Positions 1-7,444 of a stretch of DNA of 39,866 nt are shown here, one piece after another (position 1 is the first letter of the stretch; each line of letters starts with the position of its first letter). Made by a program: the position numbers and the translations under genes. The notes under the pieces were generated by a model that saw nothing but the letters and a program-made list of their open reading frames with translations, had not been told where the DNA came from and made no database searches. The stretch is from Rhizobium sp. NFR03 (GTDB lineage: Bacteria > Pseudomonadota > Alphaproteobacteria > Rhizobiales > Rhizobiaceae): assembly GCF_900111275.1 (NCBI RefSeq), contig NZ_FOGR01000015.1:1-39866 (forward strand), written 5' to 3'.

Positions 1-448
1 TATATCTGGCTAGTGCACAGAAAGGCGAGAACGCTGACGTGGTGCATCCGAGACTGCAATGAATGACTACGTGAATTTCAAGGCCTGTTCCCTGTTGCAC
101 CAACGACAAATTTGCCTTTACGCGACACTCCTCAACCACCGGACAGGTGGTGAGATCAGATCTACGGCTTTGTCGGTGGTTGGTTCACCCGTAGGACATT
201 ATCTTGGCTTGGGAGGCCAGAGAGTTGAATCAATTTGAAATTTCAACGACAAATATGGCGCCGAGAGTTCTAATCCGTTCAATCCACTCATGTCGCATTG
301 GGCATTCTGGGCTGGTGCCGGTCGCTTGAGGATCGGCGTGCAATTGCGAGTTCTTGCCTTCATCTTAGCACTACCTCGACGGTACTTGACATCCGTAAGC
401 TCCATCCCAGATAGTTGATGCATGGCTAATTATCACCGGGCTATCTAA
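1..448. other. Intergenic region, no gene recognised
   Basis: No convincing gene is visible here. A 74-codon leftward frame at 199-423 has no recognisable domain, no clear ribosome binding site and an atypical composition, so it is not called. The last 60 bases hold the likely promoter of the MarR gene at 449. Confidence 0.5.
386..415 (+). promoter_or_regulatory. Candidate sigma-70 promoter for the MarR gene at 449
   Basis: TTGACA at 386-391 is followed after 18 bases by GATAGT at 410-415. The hexamer agatag (409-414) is repeated inverted as ctatct at 441-446, just before the start codon, so MarR autoregulation is possible. This is by inspection only. Confidence 0.4.
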
Positions 449-883
449 ATGAGCATTGTAGTTCTGCGAGGCATTTCTCTTGCAGCGAGAAAGATGCAGA
501 CCTACTTCGATGCGAAGCTTAAGGCTGAAGGCCTCACTATGGCTAGAGCTCGCGCTCTACACTTCCTCGTTCAGCCCCGGACTTGGACTCAAGCCGAGCT
601 CGCAGACGAGCTGGACATTGAGCGACCGTCAGCCGTACGCCTCATAGATGGCATGGAAGCTGCCGGATTGGTCAAACGAGTGCCGGTGCCATGGGATCGC
701 CGTGCCAACCACCTGGAGCTGACGAACCAGGCGAAACCACTCCTTGAGATAATCGACCAACTGGCTCAGGCGGGCCAGACCGTCCTTCTGGAGGGCATAG
801 ACGACCACGATCTGGAGATCACCTTAACGGTGCTCTCAAAGATCGCCAAGAACGCTGCATCTAACACGGGTGGCCTCACTTGA
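449..883 (+). CDS. MarR-family transcriptional regulator
   Basis: A 144-residue protein of normal MarR length. A winged helix-turn-helix spans about residues 48-82 (QAELADELDIERPSAVRLID, then the GLVKR recognition/wing region), with the typical DRRANHLELT wing strand after it. Long helices at both ends would form the dimer interface. The ATG at 449 has no good Shine-Dalgarno sequence; an internal ATG at 494 is possible but would remove the first dimerisation helix. The stop codon overlaps the TTG start of the following efflux gene, so the two are translationally coupled, as in emrR-emrB-type pairs. The ligand is unknown, but a phenolic or antibiotic-like effector is usual for such an arrangement. 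Confidence 0.85.
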   Translation: MSIVVLRGISLAARKMQTYFDAKLKAEGLTMARARALHFLVQPRTWTQAELADELDIERPSAVRLIDGMEAAGLVKRVPVPWDRRANHLELTNQAKPLLEIIDQLAQAGQTVLLEGIDDHDLEITLTVLSKIAKNAASNTGGLT

Positions 884-1545
884 AGTACACCCCACCGCTT
901 CTCGAGCCGACGCCGGACTGGACCGACGACGAGCGGCCGTCATTACCGGGTTCGGCTTCGACGCCTGGTCACGGACCAGCAGGTCGGGCCGCCTATTTCG
1001 TGGTAGGTCTACTGCTTTCACTGACGGGAGGGCTCGCCAACGCGATGCTGACGGCCAATCTGCCGCAAATTCAGGGAGAGCTTGGTCTGACGCCGACAGA
1101 GGGCGCTTGGCTGAGTTCCGCCTACGTGATGGTCAACATCTCCGCCAACCTTCTTATCTTCAAGTTCCGACAGCAGTTCGGTGTCACCCGCTTTGCCGAA
1201 ACCGCCATAGTGGTGAACCTAGCGATGATCGGCCTCTACCTCGTCATTGATACCTACGAGATGGCGCTTGTGACTAGAGCGGTCAGCGGCTTTGCGTCAG
1301 CAACCGTAACATCCCTTGGTATTCTGTACATGCTGCAGGCTTTTCCCAAGAGCAAGATGGGTAACGGACTATGCATTGCGCTTGGCACCATCCAGCTTGC
1401 CTCGCCAATCGCCTTCATCATCTCGCCATCGCTTTTGCAAGACGGCGGCTGGCAGATTCTGTACCGATTGGGGTTCGGTCTGGCTCTTTGCTGCCTCGCC
1501 AGCATTTTTTCCCTTAACCGAACGAAATTCCAAACAGTAGTTTGA
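880..1545 (+). pseudogene. DHA2-type MFS efflux transporter, truncated after about 210 residues
   Basis: The 221-residue product starts like an EmrB/QacA drug:H+ antiporter. A cytoplasmic N-terminus is followed by TM1 (about residues 35-58), the conserved segment around LPQIQGELG and TEGAWLSSAYVM, and further membrane helices to about residue 210. The family normally has about 500 residues and 14 helices, so more than half is missing. The last dozen codons (from about 1511) are the antisense of the 3' end of a nitroreductase gene, which shows a deletion junction rather than a natural stop. The start is TTG at 880, sharing bases with the MarR stop. A functional transporter is unlikely. Confidence 0.8.
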
Positions 1546-2112
1546 ATGACGGATCGACTCCCAGCCTTCCCGGATCGTGTCTGCGTAGAAACCGAGCATC
1601 GTCTAGGGAATGCCTCCCAATCCGTGCGCCGTCAGAGACAGGAGGAAGGTCTGCGCGTACATGCCGATGTCGCCGGCAACCCTCACGTTGTCGCCAACCT
1701 CGGGCATGAACAGCAGCGCCACGTGCGGCGCACCGAAGAATTCGAGGTTCCGGCGCGAGGCGTCACGTCGTTGGTCATAAGCGTCGCGCGGAACGGCTAT
1801 CGCCTGATAGTAAGCCGCGCCCTGATCCTTGGCCCGCTGCTCATAAACGCCTTTAAAGTCGCTGATCGCGAAGCTGAAATCAGGGGAGTGGACGCCTGCA
1901 TTGTCGGCTGCAAGCATCGCCCTGCTCAAGGTATCTCGCGTAGCGCCCGAGACGATATGCGTCTGCCACGGCTGCGTGTTGCAGTTGGAGGGGGCGCGCT
2001 GCGCGTCCTCCAGTACCGAACGCAGTATCTCATCAGGAACAGGTTCCGGGCGAAAGCTCCGGACGGAATGGCGCTTGTGGACCACGTCGTGAAACGGCTT
2101 TGTTGCGGGCAT
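1514..2112 (-). pseudogene. Nitroreductase family protein, inactivated by a stop codon and a frameshift
   Basis: From ATG at 2112 the frame encodes a nitroreductase N-terminus: KRHSVRSFRPEPVPDEILRSVLEDA, then APSNCNTQPW, the classic FMN-binding segment. It reads well to GLGGIP and hits TAG at 1603-1605, where relatives carry a glutamine codon (CAG). Reading on gives TMLGFYADTIRE, and after one missing base near 1570 the family C-terminus DPSFKLLFGISFG followed by TAA at 1514-1516. Two independent lesions mark a true pseudogene. The gene is divergent from the OhrR-like regulator at 2221 and has an operator-like site upstream, so it was probably once part of that regulon. Confidence 0.85.
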
Positions 2113-2190
2113 TCTTCGCTTCTCCACACGATCTTTAATTATGCGCGGCCAGCGCTCGCTGCAGACCTTGCCATCCCTAGTGCATAGGTA

Positions 2191-2208
2191 TATCGTGCAC
2201 AAGACAAC
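2191..2208 (-). promoter_or_regulatory. Operator-like site (copy 1) of the OhrR-like regulator
   Basis: On the minus strand this reads gttgtcttgtgcacgata. It matches copy 2 at 2704-2721 at 17 of 18 positions and has the near-palindromic core tTGTGCACGA. It lies in the 108-bp divergent region between the nitroreductase pseudogene and the regulator, consistent with autoregulation. The assignment is inferred from position and repetition. Confidence 0.6.
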
Positions 2209-2220
2209 ACGCGACTGAAT

Positions 2221-2673
2221 ATGGGGAATTGGCGAGTGGCAGAAACCAGCTCTTGGCATAAGGTGGGCATGCAGTTGTCGTTCGCCCTGTATGGCGCGAC
2301 AGGGCGTGTTATTCGCCTGCACAAGCCTTTCCTTGAGCCGCTGGGTCTGACTTTCCCACAGTATCTGGTGATGCTGGAATTGTTCAGCCGGACCCCGCAG
2401 TCGGTTGGCGAACTGGGAAATGCCCTCAGCATGGACACAGGGACCATCACGCCCCTGCTCAAACGCCTCCAGGCCTCCGGCATGGTAACGCGGCAACGCG
2501 ACCTTTCTGATGAACGCCGGGTACTCGTTGACCTGACGCCTGAGGGAGAGAGCAAACGGCGTGATGTCTGGAGCGTGACCGAGAAGATCAAGGCAGCCTG
2601 CGAGCTAGACGAGCAGGGTATCATTGCGTTGCGTGACACCCTTCGGGGCCTCGGTTATCCCCGGCAAGATTAA
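2221..2673 (+). CDS. OhrR-like MarR regulator lacking the usual reactive cysteine
   Basis: A 150-residue MarR protein of the OhrR branch. The segment LSFALYGATGRVIRLHKPFLEPLGLTFPQYLVML aligns with the OhrR start, and the winged helix GELGNALSMDTGTITPLLKRLQASGMVTR with the wing DLSDERRVLVDLTPEG follows at about residues 62-105. In OhrR the motif is L-C-FALY, with the peroxide-sensing cysteine; here it is L-S-FALY. The one other cysteine visible is near residue 123 (KAACELDEQG). Sensing must therefore use another residue or a bound ligand. The start at 2221 is assumed; ATG at 2269 is an alternative. It is divergent from a nitroreductase pseudogene and 128 bp upstream of the reductase operon it probably controls. 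Confidence 0.85.
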   Translation: MGNWRVAETSSWHKVGMQLSFALYGATGRVIRLHKPFLEPLGLTFPQYLVMLELFSRTPQSVGELGNALSMDTGTITPLLKRLQASGMVTRQRDLSDERRVLVDLTPEGESKRRDVWSVTEKIKAACELDEQGIIALRDTLRGLGYPRQD

Positions 2674-2703
2674 CAAAGCGCTCATCAGGCCGCTCCGCGT
2701 CCG

Positions 2704-2721
2704 GTTGTCTCGTGCACGATA
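2704..2721 (+). promoter_or_regulatory. Operator-like site (copy 2) in front of the reductase operon
   Basis: Reads gttgtctcgtgcacgata and contains the perfect 10-bp palindrome TCGTGCACGA (2710-2719). It matches copy 1 on the other side of the regulator gene with one difference. It lies 80 bp before the first gene of the 2802-7444 operon, in the region expected to hold its promoter. Confidence 0.65.
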
Positions 2722-2801
2722 ATATAGAAGGCTAGGAAGTTTGATTGCCCCTATGAAAGATGCTTGGCCACTGAGCATTCTCGGATGAAAGGAACATCAT
2801 C

Positions 2802-3545
2802 ATGAAAATTGGAATCCTTGGAGCCGGAACTATCGGTGCCACGCTTGCTCGTAAGCTTGCCGCCGCAGGCCACGAAGTGAAGGTCGCAAACTCGCGCGGC
2901 CCTGAGACAATCAAGACGGAAGTGCTGGAAACGGGTGCTAAGCCCGTTGCGGCCAAGGATGCGGTGGGCGATATGGATGTCGTGATCCTGTCCATGCCGC
3001 ATACCGGCTTTGAGAAGATCAGGCACCTGGTTTCCACACTGCCGGAGGAGACGGTGGTGATCGACACATCCAACTACTTTCCGCAGCGTGACGGCGTGAA
3101 CCCGGCAATCGAAGCAGGCGACGTCGAGAGCAAGTGGGTTCAGGACTTCTTCGGTCGACCTGTTGTTAAGGCCTGGAACGCCATTGGAACAGTGCCTTTC
3201 GCAGAGCGAGGACAACCCAAGGGACATCCCGAGCGGGCCGCCATTCCCATCGCCGGAGATCGCGAACGGGACCGGGAAGTCGCGATGGCCTTGGTGGATG
3301 AAACCGGGTTTGACGGCTACGACGCTGGCACCCTGGCGGAGTCCTGGCGTCAGCAGCCAGGCTCACCGGTCTACTGCACCAACCTGAGCTACGACAGGAT
3401 CGGCGCGGCATTGGCGGCCGCCGAGCAGGAACGTCTTCCCAAGCGTCGCGACGTGTCGGTTGCCATCTTCTCCGAGCGCTTCGGCCCAGGGGTCAATCCT
3501 GACGCCGATACGATCATCCGGATCAGCCGCGCCCTGCAAATGTAA
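2802..3545 (+). CDS. NADPH-dependent F420-reductase-like Rossmann protein (copy 1 of a tandem pair)
   Basis: 247 residues, COG2085-type NAD(P)-binding oxidoreductase. The N-terminus MKIGILGAGTIGATLARKLAAAGHEVKVANSRGP is a GxGxxG Rossmann fold with an NSR segment typical of NADP-preferring members. DTSNYFPQRDG and VKAWNAIG follow, with DAGTLAESWRQQPGSPVY near the C-terminus. Family members reduce F420 in archaea and actinobacteria, but rhizobia are not known to use F420, so the substrate here is open; quinones, flavins or other electrophiles are guesses. A good Shine-Dalgarno (aaagga, 2788-2793) supports the start. It is the first gene of a five-gene operon preceded by an operator-like site, and the next gene is a same-length paralogue 22 bp away. 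Confidence 0.85.
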   Translation: MKIGILGAGTIGATLARKLAAAGHEVKVANSRGPETIKTEVLETGAKPVAAKDAVGDMDVVILSMPHTGFEKIRHLVSTLPEETVVIDTSNYFPQRDGVNPAIEAGDVESKWVQDFFGRPVVKAWNAIGTVPFAERGQPKGHPERAAIPIAGDRERDREVAMALVDETGFDGYDAGTLAESWRQQPGSPVYCTNLSYDRIGAALAAAEQERLPKRRDVSVAIFSERFGPGVNPDADTIIRISRALQM

Positions 3546-3567
3546 TTCCACTGAAAGGATCAACATC

Positions 3568-4311
3568 ATGAAAATTGGCATTCTCGGAACGGGCAACATG
3601 GGCCGGGTTCTTACCCGGAAGCTTGCCGCAGCAGGCCATGACGTGAGGGTTGCGAACTCGCGCGGTCCGCAGACCATCGAAGCTGAAGTGCTTGAAACCG
3701 GAGCACACGCTGTCACCACGGAAGACGCGGTCAAGGATGTGGAGGTCGTGATCATGACCATGCCTCATCCAGCGTTCGAGAAGATCAGGCACCTGATCTC
3801 GGCTCTACCTGAAGAGACAGTGGTCATCGACATCTCCAACTATTTCCCCGGCCGCGATCCGGTAAATCCTGAACTCGATGGCGAAATCGCTGAAAGCGAA
3901 TGGGTTCGTGACTTCTTCGGCAGGCCGATCGCCAAGGCGTGGAATTCGATCGGCATGGTCGCCTTTGAGGCCAAGGGCATGACGAAGGGACAGCCCGGAC
4001 GCGTCGCACTTCCGGTGTCCGCTGACCGGGACCACGACCGTGAAGTTGCCTTGGCGCTGGTGGACGACACAGGCTTCGATGCCTTTGACGCTGGCAGCCT
4101 TGCTGATTCGTGGCGGCAGCAGCCTGGTTCGCCCGTCTACATCACCGACCTGACCTATGACGAGCTGGCACCGGAGCTTGCCGCTGCAGAACGTCACCGT
4201 CTTCCCAAGCGCCGCGATATCTCGGCTCAAGTGTTTGCAGAGCGCGTGGGCGAAGGGAAGTCTCCCGACGCGGAGACGGTCGTGAGGATCGCTCGCGCTC
4301 TGTTCATGTGA
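3568..4311 (+). CDS. NADPH-dependent F420-reductase-like Rossmann protein (copy 2 of a tandem pair)
   Basis: 247 residues, exactly the length of the upstream neighbour and alignable end to end without gaps: MKIGILGTGNMGRVLTRKLAAAGHDVRVANSRGP, then SNYFPGRDPVNPE, AKAWNSIGMV and DSWRQQPGSPVY. The two arose by tandem duplication but have diverged around the substrate side (ISNYFPG against TSNYFPQ; MVAFEAKGMTKGQ against TVPFAERGQPKGH), which suggests different substrates. The ATG at 3568 with gaaagga at 3553-3559 is preferred over upstream in-frame starts inside the first gene. A strong hairpin follows at 4346-4385. Confidence 0.85.
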   Translation: MKIGILGTGNMGRVLTRKLAAAGHDVRVANSRGPQTIEAEVLETGAHAVTTEDAVKDVEVVIMTMPHPAFEKIRHLISALPEETVVIDISNYFPGRDPVNPELDGEIAESEWVRDFFGRPIAKAWNSIGMVAFEAKGMTKGQPGRVALPVSADRDHDREVALALVDDTGFDAFDAGSLADSWRQQPGSPVYITDLTYDELAPELAAAERHRLPKRRDISAQVFAERVGEGKSPDAETVVRIARALFM

Positions 4312-4345
4312 AGAAGGCGTCCTGACCTCCAGGCGCGACGCCTCG

Positions 4346-4385
4346 GTTCATCAGGTCCAGCCTGCAGAAGCTGGACCTGATGAAC
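4346..4385 (+). terminator. Perfect 15-bp stem-loop between operon genes
   Basis: gttcatcaggtccag (4346-4360) pairs perfectly with ctggacctgatgaac (4371-4385) around a 10-base loop. No T-run follows, so it is not a standard intrinsic terminator. It could stabilise the upstream mRNA end, attenuate, or mark a processing site that lowers expression of the downstream genes. An in-frame ATG at 4380 lies inside its right arm. Confidence 0.7.
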
Positions 4386-4409
4386 ACAACCCAGAACATG
4401 GAGATTAAA

Positions 4410-5408
4410 ATGAAAACTTGGCGAGCCGAAAAGTTCGGCAATCCGAAGGATGTACTGAAGCTGGTGGAGACGGATGTCCCAGTTCCAGGGCCCGGTGAGG
4501 CGCTGCTGAGGGTGCTGGCGACGAACATCGGTCTTCCTGACCGCATGATGCTGGAAGGTCGCTATTTCCTCGTGCCCCAGCCTCCAGTGACGCCCGGCCA
4601 GGAAATCGTCGGCATCGTCAAGGTGGCAGGCGACGGTTATCCGTTCCCGGTTGGAGCGCGCGTCATCGGCGGTGCCAACTTCATGTCGGGTTCGGGTGGA
4701 CTTGCTGAGTTTTGTCTGTCTCCCGCTCAAGGCGCGATCCTGGCGGACGAGGACATGCCCGACGAGCAGGCGGCCGCCTTCCTCGGGACGTTCCACGTTG
4801 CCTATGTCGGCTTGCTCAACCGCGCTCGGGCGAGGGCAGGCGAGACCCTGCTGGTGCTCGGCGGCACGGGCGGCACGGGTTCGACCGCGATTCAGCTCGG
4901 CAAAGCTCTGGGCCTGAATGTGATCGCCACCGTGCGCGACGCCAGGAAGGTCGCTTTTTGCCGAGAACAGGGTGCCGACCATGTCATCGAGACGCAAACG
5001 GAACGGCTCAGCGAGCGGGTCCGTGCGCTGACTGGAGGCAAGGGCGCTGACATCGTCTACGATACCGTCGGCGAACCTCTGGTCGAGCAGGCGCTGGATG
5101 CGATCGCCATCGGGGGACGCTATGTCCTCATCGGCTTCGCAGGAGGGTCCGACTTCCCAACGATCCCACCTTTCAAGATTCAGACGCTTGGTATTTCGGT
5201 GACGGGTGCCTTGCACAGCATACGCACGCCCGAAGAACGTGACGAGGCAATTGCCGTTCTCGGCCGCCTGTTCTCGGAAGGCAAGATTGCCATGCCGATT
5301 GACCAAGTCGTTCCCTTCGCAGACGTGCCCGAGGCGCTTGAACGGCTGGGCGGCGGGGTCAACGGCAAGCTGATTGCCCGAGTAAGCAAGGCGGCTACGT
5401 CGGGTTGA
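4410..5408 (+). CDS. Zinc-independent quinone oxidoreductase (zeta-crystallin type MDR)
   Basis: 332 residues. The N-terminal GroES-like domain (VPVPGPGEALLRVLATNIGLPDRMMLEG, then PVTPGQEIVGIV) is followed by a nucleotide-binding domain with LVLGGTGGTGSTAIQLGKALGLNVIAT at about residues 147-173 and GADIVYDTVGE. The cysteine and histidine zinc ligands of alcohol dehydrogenases are absent, as in NADPH:quinone reductases and enone reductases. ATG at 4410 is chosen because ggag at 4400-4403 is well spaced; the in-frame ATG at 4380 is buried in the hairpin. Its operon partners are Rossmann reductases and an Old Yellow Enzyme, so reduction of quinones or unsaturated carbonyls is likely. Confidence 0.85.
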   Translation: MKTWRAEKFGNPKDVLKLVETDVPVPGPGEALLRVLATNIGLPDRMMLEGRYFLVPQPPVTPGQEIVGIVKVAGDGYPFPVGARVIGGANFMSGSGGLAEFCLSPAQGAILADEDMPDEQAAAFLGTFHVAYVGLLNRARARAGETLLVLGGTGGTGSTAIQLGKALGLNVIATVRDARKVAFCREQGADHVIETQTERLSERVRALTGGKGADIVYDTVGEPLVEQALDAIAIGGRYVLIGFAGGSDFPTIPPFKIQTLGISVTGALHSIRTPEERDEAIAVLGRLFSEGKIAMPIDQVVPFADVPEALERLGGGVNGKLIARVSKAATSG

Positions 5409-5506
5409 GGCAGGTCGTTAGCGTCCGACGGAACGACATGATCAAGACAACACAGGAGCCGCAGACGGCTTGGAGAATGTGCATGACTTTAGAAGAAAAG
5501 GCTGGA

Positions 5507-6604
5507 ATGTCGACGTTGTTTGAACCGGTGACGCTCGGACCACTGCAGCTTCCCAACCGCGTGGTCATGGCACCGATGAGCCGGTACCGATCTCCGGAGG
5601 GCGTGCCCGGTGAAGACATCGCACGATACTACCGTCGTCGGATCGAGGGCGGGGTCAGCCTGATCATCACCGAAGGTTCATGGGTTCCCCATCCCGGCGC
5701 GTCGGATCAACCAAACGCACCGCGTTTCTACGGCGACGACGCGCTGGCAGGCTGGAAACGGGTGCTCGACGAAGTGCACGCTGCGGGGGGCAAGATCATG
5801 CCCCAACTCATGCATCGCGGACAGACGGAAGAGGGCCCAGGAGGTCGAGGAGCGCGCCGCGTCGGCCCTTCCGGCATGTTCGGCTCCCTCGGCGTTCCGC
5901 TAAAACAGGTCGACGAGCCTGCAACGCTTCGTGATATCGAGGATGTCATCGACAGTTTTGCCATCGCTGCCCAGTCCGCACATCAAATGGGATTCGACGG
6001 CATCGCGCTTCACGGCGGACATGGCTACATCATCGACCAGTTCTTCTGGTCGGCCACCAACTTGCGTACTGATGAGTACGGCGGCGACATAGCCGGTCGC
6101 ACCCGTTTCGCCTGTGATCTGGTGCGGGAAGTCCGACGTCGCACCGCGCCGGACTTCCCGATCATGATGCGTTTGTCCCAATGGAAGCTGCACGACTATT
6201 CGGCGCGTCTGGCACAGACACCCCAGGAGCTGGAGGCCTATCTTCTCCCGCTCGTCGACGCGGGCGTGGACATCTTCGACTTCTCGCAACGCCGGTTCTG
6301 GGAAGGCGAATTCGGCACGGACATGAACATTGCCGGCTGGGCGAGGAAGCTGAGCGGCAGGCCCAGCATGACTGTCGGTTCGGTCTCCCTGACGAACGAC
6401 ATGTTCGACTCGTTCATGGGTAACGCCAGCAATGTGGCCGACAACCTCGCCGAACTTGAACGGCGTCTGGATCGCGGCGACTTCGATCTGGTGGCGGTCG
6501 GCCGAGCCCTCATAGCCGATCCCGATTGGCCCAGGAAGGTCGCAAACGGAGCGAATGCTGACATCGTGCCCTTCCAGCCCGCTGCGCTGAAAGAACTCGT
6601 GTAG
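5507..6604 (+). CDS. Old Yellow Enzyme family NADH:flavin oxidoreductase
   Basis: 365 residues, a full-length FMN-dependent TIM barrel. The start MSTLFEPVTLGPLQLPNRVVMAPMSRYRS is textbook. The substrate-binding pair is HGGHGYIIDQFF (His169 and His172, with Tyr174 as proton donor region), followed by NLRTDEYGG; the C-terminal phosphate-binding region is LVAVGRALIADPDW. These enzymes reduce the C=C bond of enones, nitroesters and quinones with NAD(P)H. A start at 5483 (preceded by ggag at 5472-5475) would add eight residues; 5507 fits family N-termini better. It is the fourth gene of the 2802-7444 operon. Confidence 0.9.
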   Translation: MSTLFEPVTLGPLQLPNRVVMAPMSRYRSPEGVPGEDIARYYRRRIEGGVSLIITEGSWVPHPGASDQPNAPRFYGDDALAGWKRVLDEVHAAGGKIMPQLMHRGQTEEGPGGRGARRVGPSGMFGSLGVPLKQVDEPATLRDIEDVIDSFAIAAQSAHQMGFDGIALHGGHGYIIDQFFWSATNLRTDEYGGDIAGRTRFACDLVREVRRRTAPDFPIMMRLSQWKLHDYSARLAQTPQELEAYLLPLVDAGVDIFDFSQRRFWEGEFGTDMNIAGWARKLSGRPSMTVGSVSLTNDMFDSFMGNASNVADNLAELERRLDRGDFDLVAVGRALIADPDWPRKVANGANADIVPFQPAALKELV

Positions 6605-6682
6605 GTGCCACGACGTCAGGCAGGGGTGATCGTGCACCCGCATATCGATCAACCTGACGAACAGAACAACAGGAGTATCACC

Positions 6683-7444
6683 ATGAAAATCGGCATCATC
6701 GGCGTTGGCAACATCGGCGGCACCCTCGCAAGCAAGCTGGTATCTACCGGGCATGAGGTCCGAGTTGCAAACTCTAAGGGCGCGGACGACGTGCGACCCT
6801 TCGCAGAAGAGGTAGGCGCTACCGCAGCCGATGCTCACGGAGCCGTTTTTGGGGCAGACCTGGTCATCCTCTCCATACCGCTGCCGGCCATCGAGAAACT
6901 GCCCAAGAACCTGTTCGAAGGCGTGCCTGTCCATGTCCCGGTCGTAGACACCAGCAACTACTATCCGGGGATGCGTGACCCGCAGATCGCGGAGCTGGAT
7001 GCCGGTGAAGTTGAGAGCATCTGGGTCTCCAGGCAGCTTGGCCGTCCCGTCATCAAGGCGTTCAACAATATCCTCGCCCATTCCCTGGCCGAGCTGGGCC
7101 AGCCGGAAGGCGTGGTTGGTCGACTCGCCGTCGCAGTTGCGGGAGATGACGCCGATGCCGTGCGGCTCGTCAGGGGCATCGTCAACGAGGTGGGATTCGA
7201 TCCGGTTGACGCTGGCACGCTGGCGGAGTCATGGCGGCAGCAGCCTCAGACGCCGTCCTACTGCTGCGACTACGACGCACCGACCATGCGCAAGGCGCTC
7301 GCCGCTGCGGTAAAGGGCGAAGCGCTAAGGCTTCGCGACCAGTTACCCGAAGCGATTGCCGCACTAGGGGCGAACCCGAGTCATGATGACATTGTGGCAA
7401 TGAACCGCTCGCGCAGCAGTCGGGGTCAACGACGGACGGTGTAA
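6683..7444 (+). CDS. Third F420-reductase-like Rossmann paralogue
   Basis: 253 residues. MKIGIIGVGNIGGTLASKLVSTGHEVRVANSKG is the nucleotide-binding motif, followed by VVDTSNYYPGMRDPQI, RPVIKAFNNILAHSL and DAGTLAESWRQQPQTPSY. It is clearly homologous to the genes at 2802 and 3568 but more distant: the NSK replacement of NSR, the FNNI segment and a different C-terminus point to another branch. AACAGGAG (6667-6674) precedes ATG 6683. It is separated from the Old Yellow Enzyme gene by 78 bp and closes the operon. The C-terminal tail is rich in Arg/Ser and looks unstructured. Confidence 0.85.
   Translation: MKIGIIGVGNIGGTLASKLVSTGHEVRVANSKGADDVRPFAEEVGATAADAHGAVFGADLVILSIPLPAIEKLPKNLFEGVPVHVPVVDTSNYYPGMRDPQIAELDAGEVESIWVSRQLGRPVIKAFNNILAHSLAELGQPEGVVGRLAVAVAGDDADAVRLVRGIVNEVGFDPVDAGTLAESWRQQPQTPSYCCDYDAPTMRKALAAAVKGEALRLRDQLPEAIAALGANPSHDDIVAMNRSRSSRGQRRTV

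Noticed and set aside
199-423. 74-codon leftward open frame before the MarR gene
   Set aside because: No domain, no ribosome site, composition unlike the neighbouring genes.
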